Notes: generated by a model not told the origin, from the letters alone. A DNA stretch of 64,000 nt from Noviherbaspirillum aerium (GCF_008929045.1 NZ_VFAH01000005.1:62001-126000), one strand, 5' to 3'; shown: positions 31,532-39,486, counted from the first letter of the stretch. Numbers and translations: made by a program.

Positions 31532-34474
31532 CTAGTCACTGGCACTCCGCATCTTGGCAAGGGCATCGTTGACTTCGCTTGTAAAGCCACTAATGGTAAC
31601 TGGATCGGTTGGCAAGTCTGGCGGTGCGGGCAGGATGCTGATCGGGTCCGAGGCCGGGTCCGGCGCTGAACTTTTCAACCAGGAAAATTCCGGTAGCGTC
31701 GGCGCTCGCGGCGGCGTCGGCGCTTCCGTCAGGAGCGTCTCGCGTACGGTGGCCATCTGGCCTCTGGCTTGATTCAGGAACGCGCGCGTGGCATTGAGCC
31801 TTGGCTTTGCCGCCAATTGTGCAAGCGGCCCGACATAGATGGAGCCGGTCTGCTTCGCGGCGATCGCCGCCTCCCTTGCGATATAGCGCGCCTTCTGGGC
31901 GCTTGTCGCGTTCTTGTAGCGAACCCGATGGAAGGCCGCCGTCTTCGTCAGGTCAATCCTGATGGTGTCTGTGCCGCTGCCGCTGACCGGCATCGCTTCG
32001 CCCGTTCCGGCTGGAGGCGCCACTATCTCCAGGGTCAGCGTATCGAATACGGACTGTCTTGACGCCATTTGGTCAACCAGCGCATTGATTTGCGCATCGA
32101 GGGCATTCACAGGATCATTCCGAGCGTCGTCCGCCGGCCGCGGAGCGTCGAGCGTGATCGGTACGATTGAGGGACTGCCGGCAGCCGCCGCGGGTTCGAT
32201 GGTCTTCAGCAGCGTCGGCATCTCACGTTGCTGGAACGGTGCCCGGTCACCGGTGCTCAGCGGTCCGGATGGCGTGGGCATGCCATTGAGCGTTGCGACC
32301 AGTTTGAAGTCGTTGAATCTCGGCCCGGTGTACGCGCCGTCCGCCTTGTCGAACGCAATGTGCACATCCCCGGCTTGCAACCCGATGCCAAGGCCCATGG
32401 CCAACGCGTTGGCGCCGGTGTTGAGCAGGGTGTAGCGTTCGGTTTCGCCCGCGGTAAGCCTCTTCGACAGGTAAGTGGCCTTCACCTGCTGATCGGCATC
32501 GCCGCAAAACAGCGCGCGCGCATCGCTGTCGTCGATCCGCAGCAATAATGCCTTGGCGCGGTCAAGCACCGCCTCGCCGGGGCGGGCGCCGTCTTCGCCG
32601 ACTCTCATCTGGCTGTACGCCAGTTCAAAATGAATCAGGTTGCGCATCGTCTGCCGCAGCTCTTCTTTTGCGTCGATCAGCTTTTGTGATTCCTCTTGCG
32701 GCCGCGCCGCATTCTGCTGCGCGAGCACATGCTTCTGGGCGCGCGCGACTTTTCCCGCCAGCAGCCGCTGTGCGCCAATCATCTTGATCTCGATCTGTCT
32801 TTTCCAGCCCTCGATCAGGGGCTTTGCTATCGGCGTGAAAGCCGGTTCCGGATGTGCCGCATCGTCCGACGCTTCGGGCGAGGCATGCCGCATGCCGTCC
32901 GAGTCGGCTCCCGCTTCCCGGGTCCGGGCATCCGCTTGATGTTGCTGGTAGGTGCGGTATTGCGCCCAGTTTTCCTCCGGTGAGATTGCTTTGGATGCGC
33001 CGCCATCCGGATGCGCGTCGCCTTGCTCGCGCTCGCGCTGCGTGATCCCGTTGAGGCTGGCGAGCAGTATCCGCCTGGCGGCTTGCTCGACCGCTTCTCG
33101 TCTGGCGGGTTGAAGCCGGGAAGGCCGCTTGCAATCCTCGCGGTAGCGTTCATAGGCGGCCGCCCGCTCCTGTATCGCCTTGTCCAGCGTCGGATCGAGC
33201 ACTTCGGTCAGTTTGGCCAGTGCAATGATGGCGCGGCGTGCCTTCGCTTCGCCGTCCTTGCTGGGGCCGCTGCCGAGCTGATAGCCGATGTACAGGAGCA
33301 GCGCTGTCGTGGCCGCGCCGGCAAGCAGTCCTCCGCTGATGGCGGAGGCAATGATTTCCGGCGTCATGATGCCGATGCCTGCCGCTGTCAGGGTGAGCGC
33401 GGTCCCGGTAGTCCCGCAATAGATGCCGCGCTCGCCGCCCCGCCATTCCACCGCGGCGTTTTCCCGTGCCGCCTTGTAGCCTTGCTTGACCTTCAGCTTG
33501 TAGCAGATGCGGGCGGAAACCAGGTTCACATCGTCTCGCGCCGCTTCGGCCGCGCTCTTGCCATTCGCGGAGCCGGAGCCTTGCGGCGATGGATTCGCGC
33601 GCGCCTGTTCCAGTCTTTTCAGTGCCTCGGTCAAATGCCGAAGATCTTTTTCGACATCATGCAGTTCCCGCATCACATCCCATGAAGCCTGCAGGACACT
33701 CGGCGCACGCCTGGCCGCGGTTGCCGCTTCCGCACGTCCAAGAGGCAGCGCGTCCTCGGTTCCGGAATTGAACAGCCGCCGCTCGCCCGAATCGATCACT
33801 GCCGCCGAAAGGCCAACCTGCACCGCCAGTCGAGTGCCGGAAATCGCGGCTTTGGCGATCGGGTCGGGAGCCAGGATTTGGGCGGCGCCCAGCAGATTGG
33901 CAATGGTCGAGATGACAGTGGGAATCTGCCGATGCGAAGCGCCGGTGCCGGTGTTCTTGAAGCTATTGAGGACGGCTTCAACATCGGTCTCGCCGACGGC
34001 ATGCAGAAACGATCGGATGATCGCGTCCGTATAGACTTGCTTCGGATTCTTCACATTGCCGAGAATCAGGTTTTCCGTCCCGTCTTTCCGCAGGGTTTCC
34101 AGATTTTTGAATTCATGGGCCAGGGCCAGCATGCGGGAAATCTCGCGCGACGCTTCCGGCGACTCGGCCCGACGTTTCCTGAGTTCCTGATCCGCCACCC
34201 AGTCATTGCAAATGTTTGCTACCGCCTGGCTCCAGTCCTCCTGATATCTCAGCGCGGGCGGGTGGAGCACTGCCCGCGTGTTCAGCAATTGCCGCATGCG
34301 GGCGCGCAGGCCGGGCGTTTCATGCGGTGCCGCGGTGTTTGCTGACCGGTTTGCAGGCCGGTCTGCCGCTGGATCCGTGGCGGCGGCCGCTGGCGAGGCA
34401 TGTTCAACCATGCGGTCCGTCGCCGCCCCGCGCATGGAGTTTGCGGAGATCCAAAACCTTCGTAATGCCTCCAT
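31532..34474 (-). CDS. Large orphan protein, candidate type III secreted effector
   Basis: A 980-residue protein I do not recognise. Residues 1-60 are Ala/Ser/Pro/Thr-rich and disordered without a Sec signal, as in type III secretion signals. A mostly helical body follows with coiled-coil stretches (VEKDLRHLTEALKRLEQ). One hydrophobic pair sits near residues 370-410 (TLTAAGIGIMTPEIIASAIS, then LLAGAATTALLLYIGYQLG), and Pro/Ala/Ser-rich linkers near 510 and 780. AAAGGA lies 9 bases before ATG 34474. A sequence like an HrpL-dependent hrp box lies about 50 bases upstream (34523-34550). No secretion machinery is in the window. Alternatives are a membrane-associated toxin or an unrelated lineage-specific protein. 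Confidence 0.7.
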   Translation of the reverse strand: MEALRRFWISANSMRGAATDRMVEHASPAAAATDPAADRPANRSANTAAPHETPGLRARMRQLLNTRAVLHPPALRYQEDWSQAVANICNDWVADQELRKRRAESPEASREISRMLALAHEFKNLETLRKDGTENLILGNVKNPKQVYTDAIIRSFLHAVGETDVEAVLNSFKNTGTGASHRQIPTVISTIANLLGAAQILAPDPIAKAAISGTRLAVQVGLSAAVIDSGERRLFNSGTEDALPLGRAEAATAARRAPSVLQASWDVMRELHDVEKDLRHLTEALKRLEQARANPSPQGSGSANGKSAAEAARDDVNLVSARICYKLKVKQGYKAARENAAVEWRGGERGIYCGTTGTALTLTAAGIGIMTPEIIASAISGGLLAGAATTALLLYIGYQLGSGPSKDGEAKARRAIIALAKLTEVLDPTLDKAIQERAAAYERYREDCKRPSRLQPARREAVEQAARRILLASLNGITQREREQGDAHPDGGASKAISPEENWAQYRTYQQHQADARTREAGADSDGMRHASPEASDDAAHPEPAFTPIAKPLIEGWKRQIEIKMIGAQRLLAGKVARAQKHVLAQQNAARPQEESQKLIDAKEELRQTMRNLIHFELAYSQMRVGEDGARPGEAVLDRAKALLLRIDDSDARALFCGDADQQVKATYLSKRLTAGETERYTLLNTGANALAMGLGIGLQAGDVHIAFDKADGAYTGPRFNDFKLVATLNGMPTPSGPLSTGDRAPFQQREMPTLLKTIEPAAAAGSPSIVPITLDAPRPADDARNDPVNALDAQINALVDQMASRQSVFDTLTLEIVAPPAGTGEAMPVSGSGTDTIRIDLTKTAAFHRVRYKNATSAQKARYIAREAAIAAKQTGSIYVGPLAQLAAKPRLNATRAFLNQARGQMATVRETLLTEAPTPPRAPTLPEFSWLKSSAPDPASDPISILPAPPDLPTDPVTISGFTSEVNDALAKMRSASD

Positions 34475-34522
34475 CAGGTCGTCCTTTCAATGTGATCAGG
34501 TTGGCGCGCGCAGAGCGAACCA

Positions 34523-34550
34523 TGAGTGACCAGAACCGAAATGGAGTTCC
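34523..34550 (-). promoter_or_regulatory. Candidate hrp box (HrpL ECF sigma promoter)
   Basis: On the minus strand GGAACT, 15 bases, then TCACTCA. The consensus is GGAACC/T, 15-17 bases, CCACNNA, so there is one mismatch in the second half. The 3' end lies 49 bases before the start of the 980-residue orphan, a normal distance. Found by eye; chance occurrence is not excluded. Confidence 0.5.
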
Positions 34551-34650
34551 ATAGCGCTTTGGAATTTCATTTTCCTGAAACATTCGGCCTTTAGCATCCA
34601 GGTCTTCTCATGGAAAAGCCGCAATGAAAGTTTGAAAAGGAGGAACCACC

Positions 34651-35646
34651 ATGCACCCGTCTTCAGTCGTACCGGCGCGTTCGCAGATGCGGCTTGACCA
34701 CGATCTGCTGAAGCAATTGTCGAGGAGGGCGCCGGGGCGCCTGCTACTACAGACCTTGTTGGAGTGGCTCTGCATCGCCGTGCTGATTGCCACCGCGATC
34801 CATGCCGGCCATATCGCGGTCAGCCTGCTCTGCATGCTGCTGATTGCAACACGCCAGCATGCCTTGCTGATCCTGATGCATGAATACGCGCATTACCAGT
34901 TCAGCCGCAGACATGCATGGCTCAACGACATGCTCGGCGATGCGCTGGCGGCGCTGCCGTTCTTCCTGACGGTGCATGGCTTCCGGCGCAATCACATGCC
35001 GCACCACCGGCATGTCAAGACCGGAGCGGATTCCAACTGGGTTTCCGCCCTTGAGGTTGCGCGTTACCAGTTTCCGAAGACAAGAGCGCAAACCTATGCC
35101 GAAATGTTCAAGCACGTACTCGGCTGGTACACGCTCAAAGAACTCAGCCACTATGCGTTCGATGCCGGCATGTCCGTCAATCTGCCGCCCGCGGCGCGCC
35201 GCTTCCGCAGCGTCTATGCGCTTGTCGTTCTTGCGCTGATCGCGTGTTTCGATTTGTGGTGGACGGTATTGCTGTACTGGATCATTCCTCTGGCCACGTT
35301 CCTGATGGGCATTCTGTACGTGCGCGATGTGAGCGAACATTTCGGCATGCCGTCGGAGGGCATCGCCGGCGCGCGAACCATGCTCAGCAACCGGATGGGG
35401 CGCCTGTTCATCTGCCCCTACGGCATCAACTTCCATGCGGAGCATCATCTCTATCCCTCGGTGCCCTTCCATCACCTCAAGTCCCTGCATGCGGCATTGC
35501 AGAAGGATGACTACTACCGCCGTCATGCCGTCATTACGCATGGCTACCTCACCGGCCTGGTGGCGCAGCTGGCGCAAGCGCGCGGCGAGCAAAAGCGTCC
35601 CGCTCCAGGTGCCGCCGCCATCCATGCCGCGTCTTCCTGCTCCTGA
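34651..35646 (+). CDS. Membrane fatty acid desaturase
   Basis: A 331-residue diiron integral membrane protein. The three histidine boxes are HEYAH, HMPHHRH and HAEHHLY, with hydrophobic helices around them (CIAVLIATAIHAGHIAVSLL; WWTVLLYWIIPLATFLMGIL). It introduces a double bond into an acyl chain or hydroxylates a related substrate. AAGGAGG lies 7 bases before ATG 34651. It starts 176 bases from the divergent orphan and is followed 26 bases later by a GNAT-like gene, which probably shares its transcript. Confidence 0.9.
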   Translation: MHPSSVVPARSQMRLDHDLLKQLSRRAPGRLLLQTLLEWLCIAVLIATAIHAGHIAVSLLCMLLIATRQHALLILMHEYAHYQFSRRHAWLNDMLGDALAALPFFLTVHGFRRNHMPHHRHVKTGADSNWVSALEVARYQFPKTRAQTYAEMFKHVLGWYTLKELSHYAFDAGMSVNLPPAARRFRSVYALVVLALIACFDLWWTVLLYWIIPLATFLMGILYVRDVSEHFGMPSEGIAGARTMLSNRMGRLFICPYGINFHAEHHLYPSVPFHHLKSLHAALQKDDYYRRHAVITHGYLTGLVAQLAQARGEQKRPAPGAAAIHAASSCS

Positions 35647-35672
35647 CGTATCACGCAAAACAGGTTTGAATC

Positions 35673-36365
35673 ATGAACATCATTTCCCGTTACCTTCGTC
35701 CGGAAGATATCCCGGCGCTGCTGAGACTCGAGCATGCCAAGTGGGAATCGCATCAGGCAGCCGACGCCGCAACCCTGCTGCGCCGTATCGAAACCTATCC
35801 GCAACTTTGCATCGGCAGTTTTTGCGCCAGCTCGGGAAGGGCGCTGGCCTCGCTGTTCATGCGGCCCGTCAGTCCGCATGCCTTCACCGCGCCGACGCGC
35901 TGGGACGTCTCCGCCGACGTGCGCATCCATCATGGCGCTTCGGAGTCCGGTCGCTCGCTGTTCGGCATCAGCCTCAGCAGCGTCGACCCCAAGGCGGTCA
36001 CGCAGATCTTCCGTTATTTTTATCCACGTGCGCTGAAGGCCGGGTGGCGCGACATCTATCTCGGATCACCGATACCCGGCTTCAGAAAAGCGCGCGAACG
36101 GGACGCGCAACTGCCGGTCTGGCAATACGTGCATGCGCGCCGGCGATTTCGTTCGAAGGAACCGCTCGATCCGCAGTTGCGGTATTACTACCGCAAGGGA
36201 TTCAAGGAGATTGTCTCGATCCAGGAAAATTACTTTCCGCATGAAGATTCCCTGAATTATGGGGTAGTCATGCGCGGCTCCATTCCTCTGAACGCGCCCA
36301 CGCGGCTCTGGCGTCACGCGCCCATGTTCTTGCTGGAAACACTTTCGATGGTGGCGTTGCGTTGA
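35673..36365 (+). CDS. GNAT-like acyltransferase of unknown substrate
   Basis: A 230-residue protein with the GNAT pattern: NIISRYLRPEDIPALLRLEHAKWE at the N-terminus and the GFKEIVSIQENYFPHEDSLN segment near the end, where GNAT proteins show GF and nYfpdedS. The acetyl-CoA loop is not obvious (SSVDPKAVTQIFRYFYP region). It follows the desaturase by 26 bases, so it may transfer or act on a desaturated acyl group; this is inference from position. Confidence 0.68.
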   Translation: MNIISRYLRPEDIPALLRLEHAKWESHQAADAATLLRRIETYPQLCIGSFCASSGRALASLFMRPVSPHAFTAPTRWDVSADVRIHHGASESGRSLFGISLSSVDPKAVTQIFRYFYPRALKAGWRDIYLGSPIPGFRKARERDAQLPVWQYVHARRRFRSKEPLDPQLRYYYRKGFKEIVSIQENYFPHEDSLNYGVVMRGSIPLNAPTRLWRHAPMFLLETLSMVALR

Positions 36366-36497
36366 CGACATCATTGTTGACGCCAGTGGTCGGAAAATTT
36401 CTGTCATGCAATGACTTTCATCGAAAGCCGTGTAACGGATGAAGATTTCTCAAACTTTTTGACGAATGCAGGAATAAAGCCGGTAAAGGATGGATGG

Positions 36498-36530
36498 TCT
36501 AAGGCTGGCCTAAGCTTCGCATGCCAAACT
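36498..36530 (+). promoter_or_regulatory. PmrA/QseB-box-like promoter 1
   Basis: TCTAAG, 5 bases, CCTAAG (11-base period), then 10 bases and CAAACT at the -10 position. The same architecture occurs at 39113 and 39454. It precedes the 56-codon frame at 36600 and the two-component system. Confidence 0.55.
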
Positions 36531-36543
36531 GTTTCCATACCGT

Positions 36544-36561
36544 ATGTATGACGGCATACAT
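36544..36561 (+). repeat. Inverted repeat in the predicted leader
   Basis: ATGTATG and CATACAT form a perfect 7-base palindrome around ACGG, 39 bases before the small frame at 36600. It could be an operator half-site pair or an RNA hairpin. Confidence 0.5.
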
Positions 36562-36599
36562 GGTTTCCTTTTGCCGCACCGACACTTCTCCGAGGGTTT

Positions 36600-36770
36600 A
36601 TGAGCACACAATTCACGATCGCCAATGTCAGCGCAGTATCCTCCCGCAACGCGATTTCGCCTGCGGTCAAGAGCAGCCAGCAGATCAATGCGCCGGCGGT
36701 ACGCAATAACCGGGTGCAGCGCATCGAACTGGAGCGGCGTGACCGTTTCGGCCGCTTCGGCCGTCGCTGA
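36600..36770 (+). CDS. Small basic peptide (56 residues)
   Basis: ATG 36600 is preceded by GAGGG. The product begins MSTQFTIANVSAVSSRN and ends RIELERRDRFGRFGRR, with Ser/Asn-rich first half and Arg-rich second half; no membrane segment. Third-position GC looks like that of a real gene. It lies just downstream of the box-1 promoter. I do not recognise it; an antimicrobial-peptide-like or regulatory role is only a guess. Confidence 0.5.
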   Translation: MSTQFTIANVSAVSSRNAISPAVKSSQQINAPAVRNNRVQRIELERRDRFGRFGRR

Positions 36771-36847
36771 TCCGTTTTCCGCTTCCATGCAAGGCCTGTG
36801 CGGAAATTCCGTGCAGGCCTGCCAAATTGTCATGTCGGCGAAATGAT

Positions 36848-37108
36848 ATGACAGACCGTCAGCACAAGGCCATCGAACGACATCCGATCGCTTTCTCCTC
36901 ACTCAGTTTCCCCAGTTTCCTCAGTTTCCTCAATTTCCTCCGCCGCACTCGGTTAACTCGCTATTCATTCCGGCATTTCGCTGCCGGCCTCATCGACTTC
37001 ATGGTCGGAACGGCAATGCCCCGCATGGCGACAAGCGGCCGCGAATCCATAAATCGTTCTAGAATCGAAGCTTTCCTGCACGGGAACGGCCAGACCGGCA
37101 CGACATGA
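36848..37108 (+). CDS. Possible leader frame coupled to the response regulator
   Basis: An 86-codon frame (MTDRQHKAIERHPIAFSS start) whose TGA overlaps the ATG of the response regulator (ATGA at 37105-37108), the arrangement seen in translational coupling. Against it, codon use is less GC-biased than in neighbours, rare codons AGA and ATA occur, and no clear ribosome site is seen. It runs through the 9-base tandem repeat, giving a SFLSFL-like stretch. Confidence 0.28.
   Translation: MTDRQHKAIERHPIAFSSLSFPSFLSFLNFLRRTRLTRYSFRHFAAGLIDFMVGTAMPRMATSGRESINRSRIEAFLHGNGQTGTT
36904..36939 (+). repeat. Nonanucleotide tandem repeat
   Basis: Four head-to-tail copies of CARTTTCCY (36904-36912, 36913-36921, 36922-36930, 36931-36939) with single-base differences. 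It is pyrimidine-rich on the plus strand. Confidence 0.75.
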
Positions 37109-37764
37109 AAATTCTGCTAGTGGAAGACGATGCAATGATCGGCGAAAACATCCAGATCGCACTCGAGGGCGAGGATATTGCCGTCGACTGGGTCAAGGAT
37201 GGCGAAGCCGCCGACATTGCGCTCGCCACCCATACCTACGATGCGATGCTGCTCGACCTCGGCCTGCCGGGCAAGGACGGCATGGAACTGCTGCGCAGCC
37301 TGCGCGCCCGCTCCAACAGCACGCCGGTGCTGATCGTCACCGCGCGCGATTCGGTCCCCGAGCGCGTGCTGGGCCTGAAAACCGGCGCCGATGATTATCT
37401 CGTCAAGCCCTTCGATGTCGAGGAATTGCTTGCCCGACTGCATGCGCTGGTGCGGCGCTCGCGCGGCATGACGGAGAGCAGTTACCGGCATGGCAATATC
37501 GAAATCAATATCGAGACCCGGCAAGTCATGGTCGACGGCAGTCAGGTGATTCTTTCTTCGCGCGAATGGGCGATCCTCGATGCCCTGGTGGCGCGTCCCG
37601 GCGCGATCCTGTCGCGCAGCCAGCTGGAGGAGCGGCTGTACGGATGGTCGGGCGATGTCGAGAGCAATGCCATCGAGGTCTATGTGCATGGCTTGCGCAA
37701 GAAGCTCGGACAGCAGTTCGTGATCACGGTGCGCGGCCTCGGCTACATGGTGGGCAAGCCATGA
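37105..37764 (+). CDS. OmpR-family response regulator, QseB/PmrA type
   Basis: A 219-residue DNA-binding regulator. The receiver has ILLVEDDAMIG, the phosphoacceptor Asp in MLLDLGLPGKDGME (about residue 51) and DDYLVKPFD with the conserved Lys. The winged helix carries SSREWAILDALVARPGAILS and RLYGWSGDVESNAIEVYVHG, the block typical of the QseB/PmrA/TctD branch. PmrA-type regulators bind CTTAA(T/G) direct repeats with an 11-base period, which matches three sites next to these genes (36498, 39113, 39454). It overlaps the sensor gene by ATGA. Confidence 0.93.
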   Translation: MKILLVEDDAMIGENIQIALEGEDIAVDWVKDGEAADIALATHTYDAMLLDLGLPGKDGMELLRSLRARSNSTPVLIVTARDSVPERVLGLKTGADDYLVKPFDVEELLARLHALVRRSRGMTESSYRHGNIEINIETRQVMVDGSQVILSSREWAILDALVARPGAILSRSQLEERLYGWSGDVESNAIEVYVHGLRKKLGQQFVITVRGLGYMVGKP

Positions 37765-39107
37765 TGCGCTCGCTGCGGATCCGCCTGATCCTGCTGCTGG
37801 GCGTGGCGATTCTCGGCTCGGCGGCGCTGCAGTTCACGGTATCGCTGCGCGAGGCGATGCAGGAAGCCAACAAGCTGTTCGACTATCACATGAAGCAGAT
37901 GGCTTTCGCACTGAAGGACACCGCGCTCGACGATACCGAGTGGTACACCTCCTCCAAGCCGAGCACGAATTTCGATTTCGTCATCCAGATCTGGGGCGAT
38001 GACGGCGTGCGCGTGTTCCAGCGCCGGCCGTATCTGTTCCTGCCGCAACAGGGCGCACTCGGCTTTTCCACGGTGTCCCTCAACAACGGCGAGTGGCGGG
38101 TGTTCGCCATCGAAAACCAGTCCAAGCGCATCCAGGTCGCGCAGAAGATGGATACCCGGCGCGATCGCGCGATATCGCTCGCCATGCATTCGCTGTGGCC
38201 GATCATTCCGGTGTCGCTGATGCTGTTTGCCGCGGCATGGTGGGTGGTGACCTCGGCACTGAGTCCGCTCAACCGGATCGGGCATGACCTGTCGCATCGC
38301 AATGCCGACTCCACCGCGCCGGTCTCGGACGAGGGCGTGCCGCAGGAGGTGTCGCTGCTGGTGGCCGAGCTCAACCTGCTGCTGACGCGCATGGGCAGCG
38401 CGCTGCAGTCGCAGCGCAATTTCGTCGCCGATGCGGCCCATGAGCTGCGTTCGCCGCTGACCGCGCTCAAGCTGCAGCTGCAGACCCTGACACGGGCCAA
38501 GGATGACATGGCGCGGGCGCAGGCCGTCACCCGCTTGCAGGGCGGCGTGGACCGCGCCTCGCGGCTGGTGGAACAGCTCCTCGTGCTGGCGCGGCAGGAT
38601 CCGATGTCGGTGCCGGCGAGCGACACGGTCGTCGATCTGCAGGCCTGCATCGAATACGCAGTCGCCGATGTGGCGCCGCTTGCCGCTTCCAAGAATGTTG
38701 AAATCCGGCTCGATGCCGCCGTGCGCGCCGGCGTGGAGGGGGATGCGGAAGCCTTGCGCATGATGACGCGCAACCTGCTGGATAACGCGGTACGTTATAC
38801 GCCTGCCGACGGCAGCGTCGCTGTCGCTATTGCCAGCCTCAACGGGAGAACCTGCCTTACCGTCGAGGATTCGGGGCCGGGCATCTCGGAGGAAAACCGG
38901 ACGCGCGTATTCGACCGCTTCTATCGCGTGCCGGGCACCAGCGCCGGCGGCAGCGGGCTGGGACTGGCCATCGTCAAGGCGATCGTCGACCGGCATCAGG
39001 GCAGCGTGGAGCTTGGGCGTTCGGAACTGGGCGGATTGAAGGTCGAGGTGGCTTTCCCCCTGCATGAGGTATTGCGCAAGCCCGAACCGGTCGCGGAAGC
39101 GGTATAG
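37761..39107 (+). CDS. Sensor histidine kinase, QseC/PmrB type
   Basis: A 448-residue inner-membrane kinase. TM1 (about 5-24, IRLILLLGVAILGSAALQF), a periplasmic domain (25-150) with TNFDFVIQIWGDDGVRVFQR, TM2 (SLWPIIPVSLMLFAAAWWVV), HAMP-like linker, HisKA with AAHELRSPL, N box NLLDNAVRYTP, and G boxes DSGPGI and GGSGLGLAIVKA. Start ATG 37761 overlaps the regulator stop. The kinase is the last gene before a 908-base region carrying two of the three candidate operators. The stimulus is unknown. Confidence 0.93.
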   Translation: MMRSLRIRLILLLGVAILGSAALQFTVSLREAMQEANKLFDYHMKQMAFALKDTALDDTEWYTSSKPSTNFDFVIQIWGDDGVRVFQRRPYLFLPQQGALGFSTVSLNNGEWRVFAIENQSKRIQVAQKMDTRRDRAISLAMHSLWPIIPVSLMLFAAAWWVVTSALSPLNRIGHDLSHRNADSTAPVSDEGVPQEVSLLVAELNLLLTRMGSALQSQRNFVADAAHELRSPLTALKLQLQTLTRAKDDMARAQAVTRLQGGVDRASRLVEQLLVLARQDPMSVPASDTVVDLQACIEYAVADVAPLAASKNVEIRLDAAVRAGVEGDAEALRMMTRNLLDNAVRYTPADGSVAVAIASLNGRTCLTVEDSGPGISEENRTRVFDRFYRVPGTSAGGSGLGLAIVKAIVDRHQGSVELGRSELGGLKVEVAFPLHEVLRKPEPVAEAV

Positions 39108-39112
39108 CCGCT

Positions 39113-39145
39113 CTTAAGCTTCGCCTAAGCTAACTCGGGCATGAT
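39113..39145 (+). promoter_or_regulatory. PmrA/QseB-box-like promoter 2
   Basis: CTTAAG (39113-39118), 5 bases, CCTAAG (39124-39129), 10 bases, then CATGAT as -10. It starts 6 bases after the sensor kinase stop and drives the short unit ending at the terminator 39190-39228. Confidence 0.6.
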
Positions 39146-39151
39146 GGGCTG

Positions 39152-39228
39152 GTACTGTCACTCAGCAGGTGACAATGAAGGTTCCCTTTTGGCTCGGCAG
39201 GTCCCTGGACCGCCGAGCCATTTTTTTT
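39152..39228 (+). ncRNA. Candidate small RNA downstream of the sensor kinase
   Basis: A promoter-like element ends at 39145. A first hairpin TGTCAC/GTGACA (39156-39161 with 39169-39174, 7-base loop) is followed by a linker and a long terminator hairpin with eight Ts, giving a predicted RNA of about 77 bases. The 5' end is inferred from the -10 position. AGGTGA followed by ATG (39175) inside the unit could instead start a short peptide that would run into the terminator. Confidence 0.45.
39190..39228 (+). terminator. Strong rho-independent terminator
   Basis: TGGCTCGGC (39190-39198) pairs with GCCGAGCCA (39212-39220). An inner stem GGTCC/GGACC and eight Ts (39221-39228) complete a textbook terminator. 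Confidence 0.9.
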
Positions 39229-39300
39229 GGCTTTCATGACGCGCCCGTCGGAAGGGCTCGCGGCAAGCATCCTGTGTCCTGCGCCCGCCGCCGGAATGCA

Positions 39301-39328
39301 AAAGCCCGCTTCTTGCGAAGCGGGCTTT
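39301..39328. terminator. Perfect 12-bp hairpin, probable terminator
   Basis: AAAGCCCGCTTC (39301-39312) and GAAGCGGGCTTT (39317-39328) with loop TTGC. T-rich on both sides of the stem, so it could act in either direction. Confidence 0.7.
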
Positions 39329-39453
39329 CATGTCTCTCCTCAACTCCTGAGAATGGATTTTTTTAACTGCAGGCAGATTCTGCATCATTTTCATGCATTT
39401 GAAAATGATGTCTCTTCCGAGCCGGCGCAGCTCTCGCATCGTCTTTCCCGCCG

Positions 39454-39486
39454 TTTAAGTTTCCCCTAAGCATAGTCGGGCAACAT
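39454..39486 (+). promoter_or_regulatory. PmrA/QseB-box-like promoter 3
   Basis: TTTAAG (39454-39459), 5 bases, CCTAAG (39465-39470), 10 bases, CAACAT as -10. The following leader (TTGTCACCCCAGC near 39495) resembles that after box 2, so the two units look like diverged copies. Confidence 0.55.

Larger units (their letters stand above)
36366..37104. other. Leader region upstream of the two-component system
   Basis: 739 bases without a conventional gene. It holds a PmrA-box-like repeat (36498-36514), an inverted repeat (36544-36561), a 56-codon frame (36600-36770), a possible 86-codon frame overlapping the regulator start (36848-37108) and a 9-base tandem repeat (36904-36939). It reads as a regulated leader transcript unit. 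Confidence 0.6.

Noticed and set aside
36904-36939. Tandem repeat considered as a CRISPR-like array
   Set aside because: The units are 9 bases with no spacers, so it is a simple tandem repeat.
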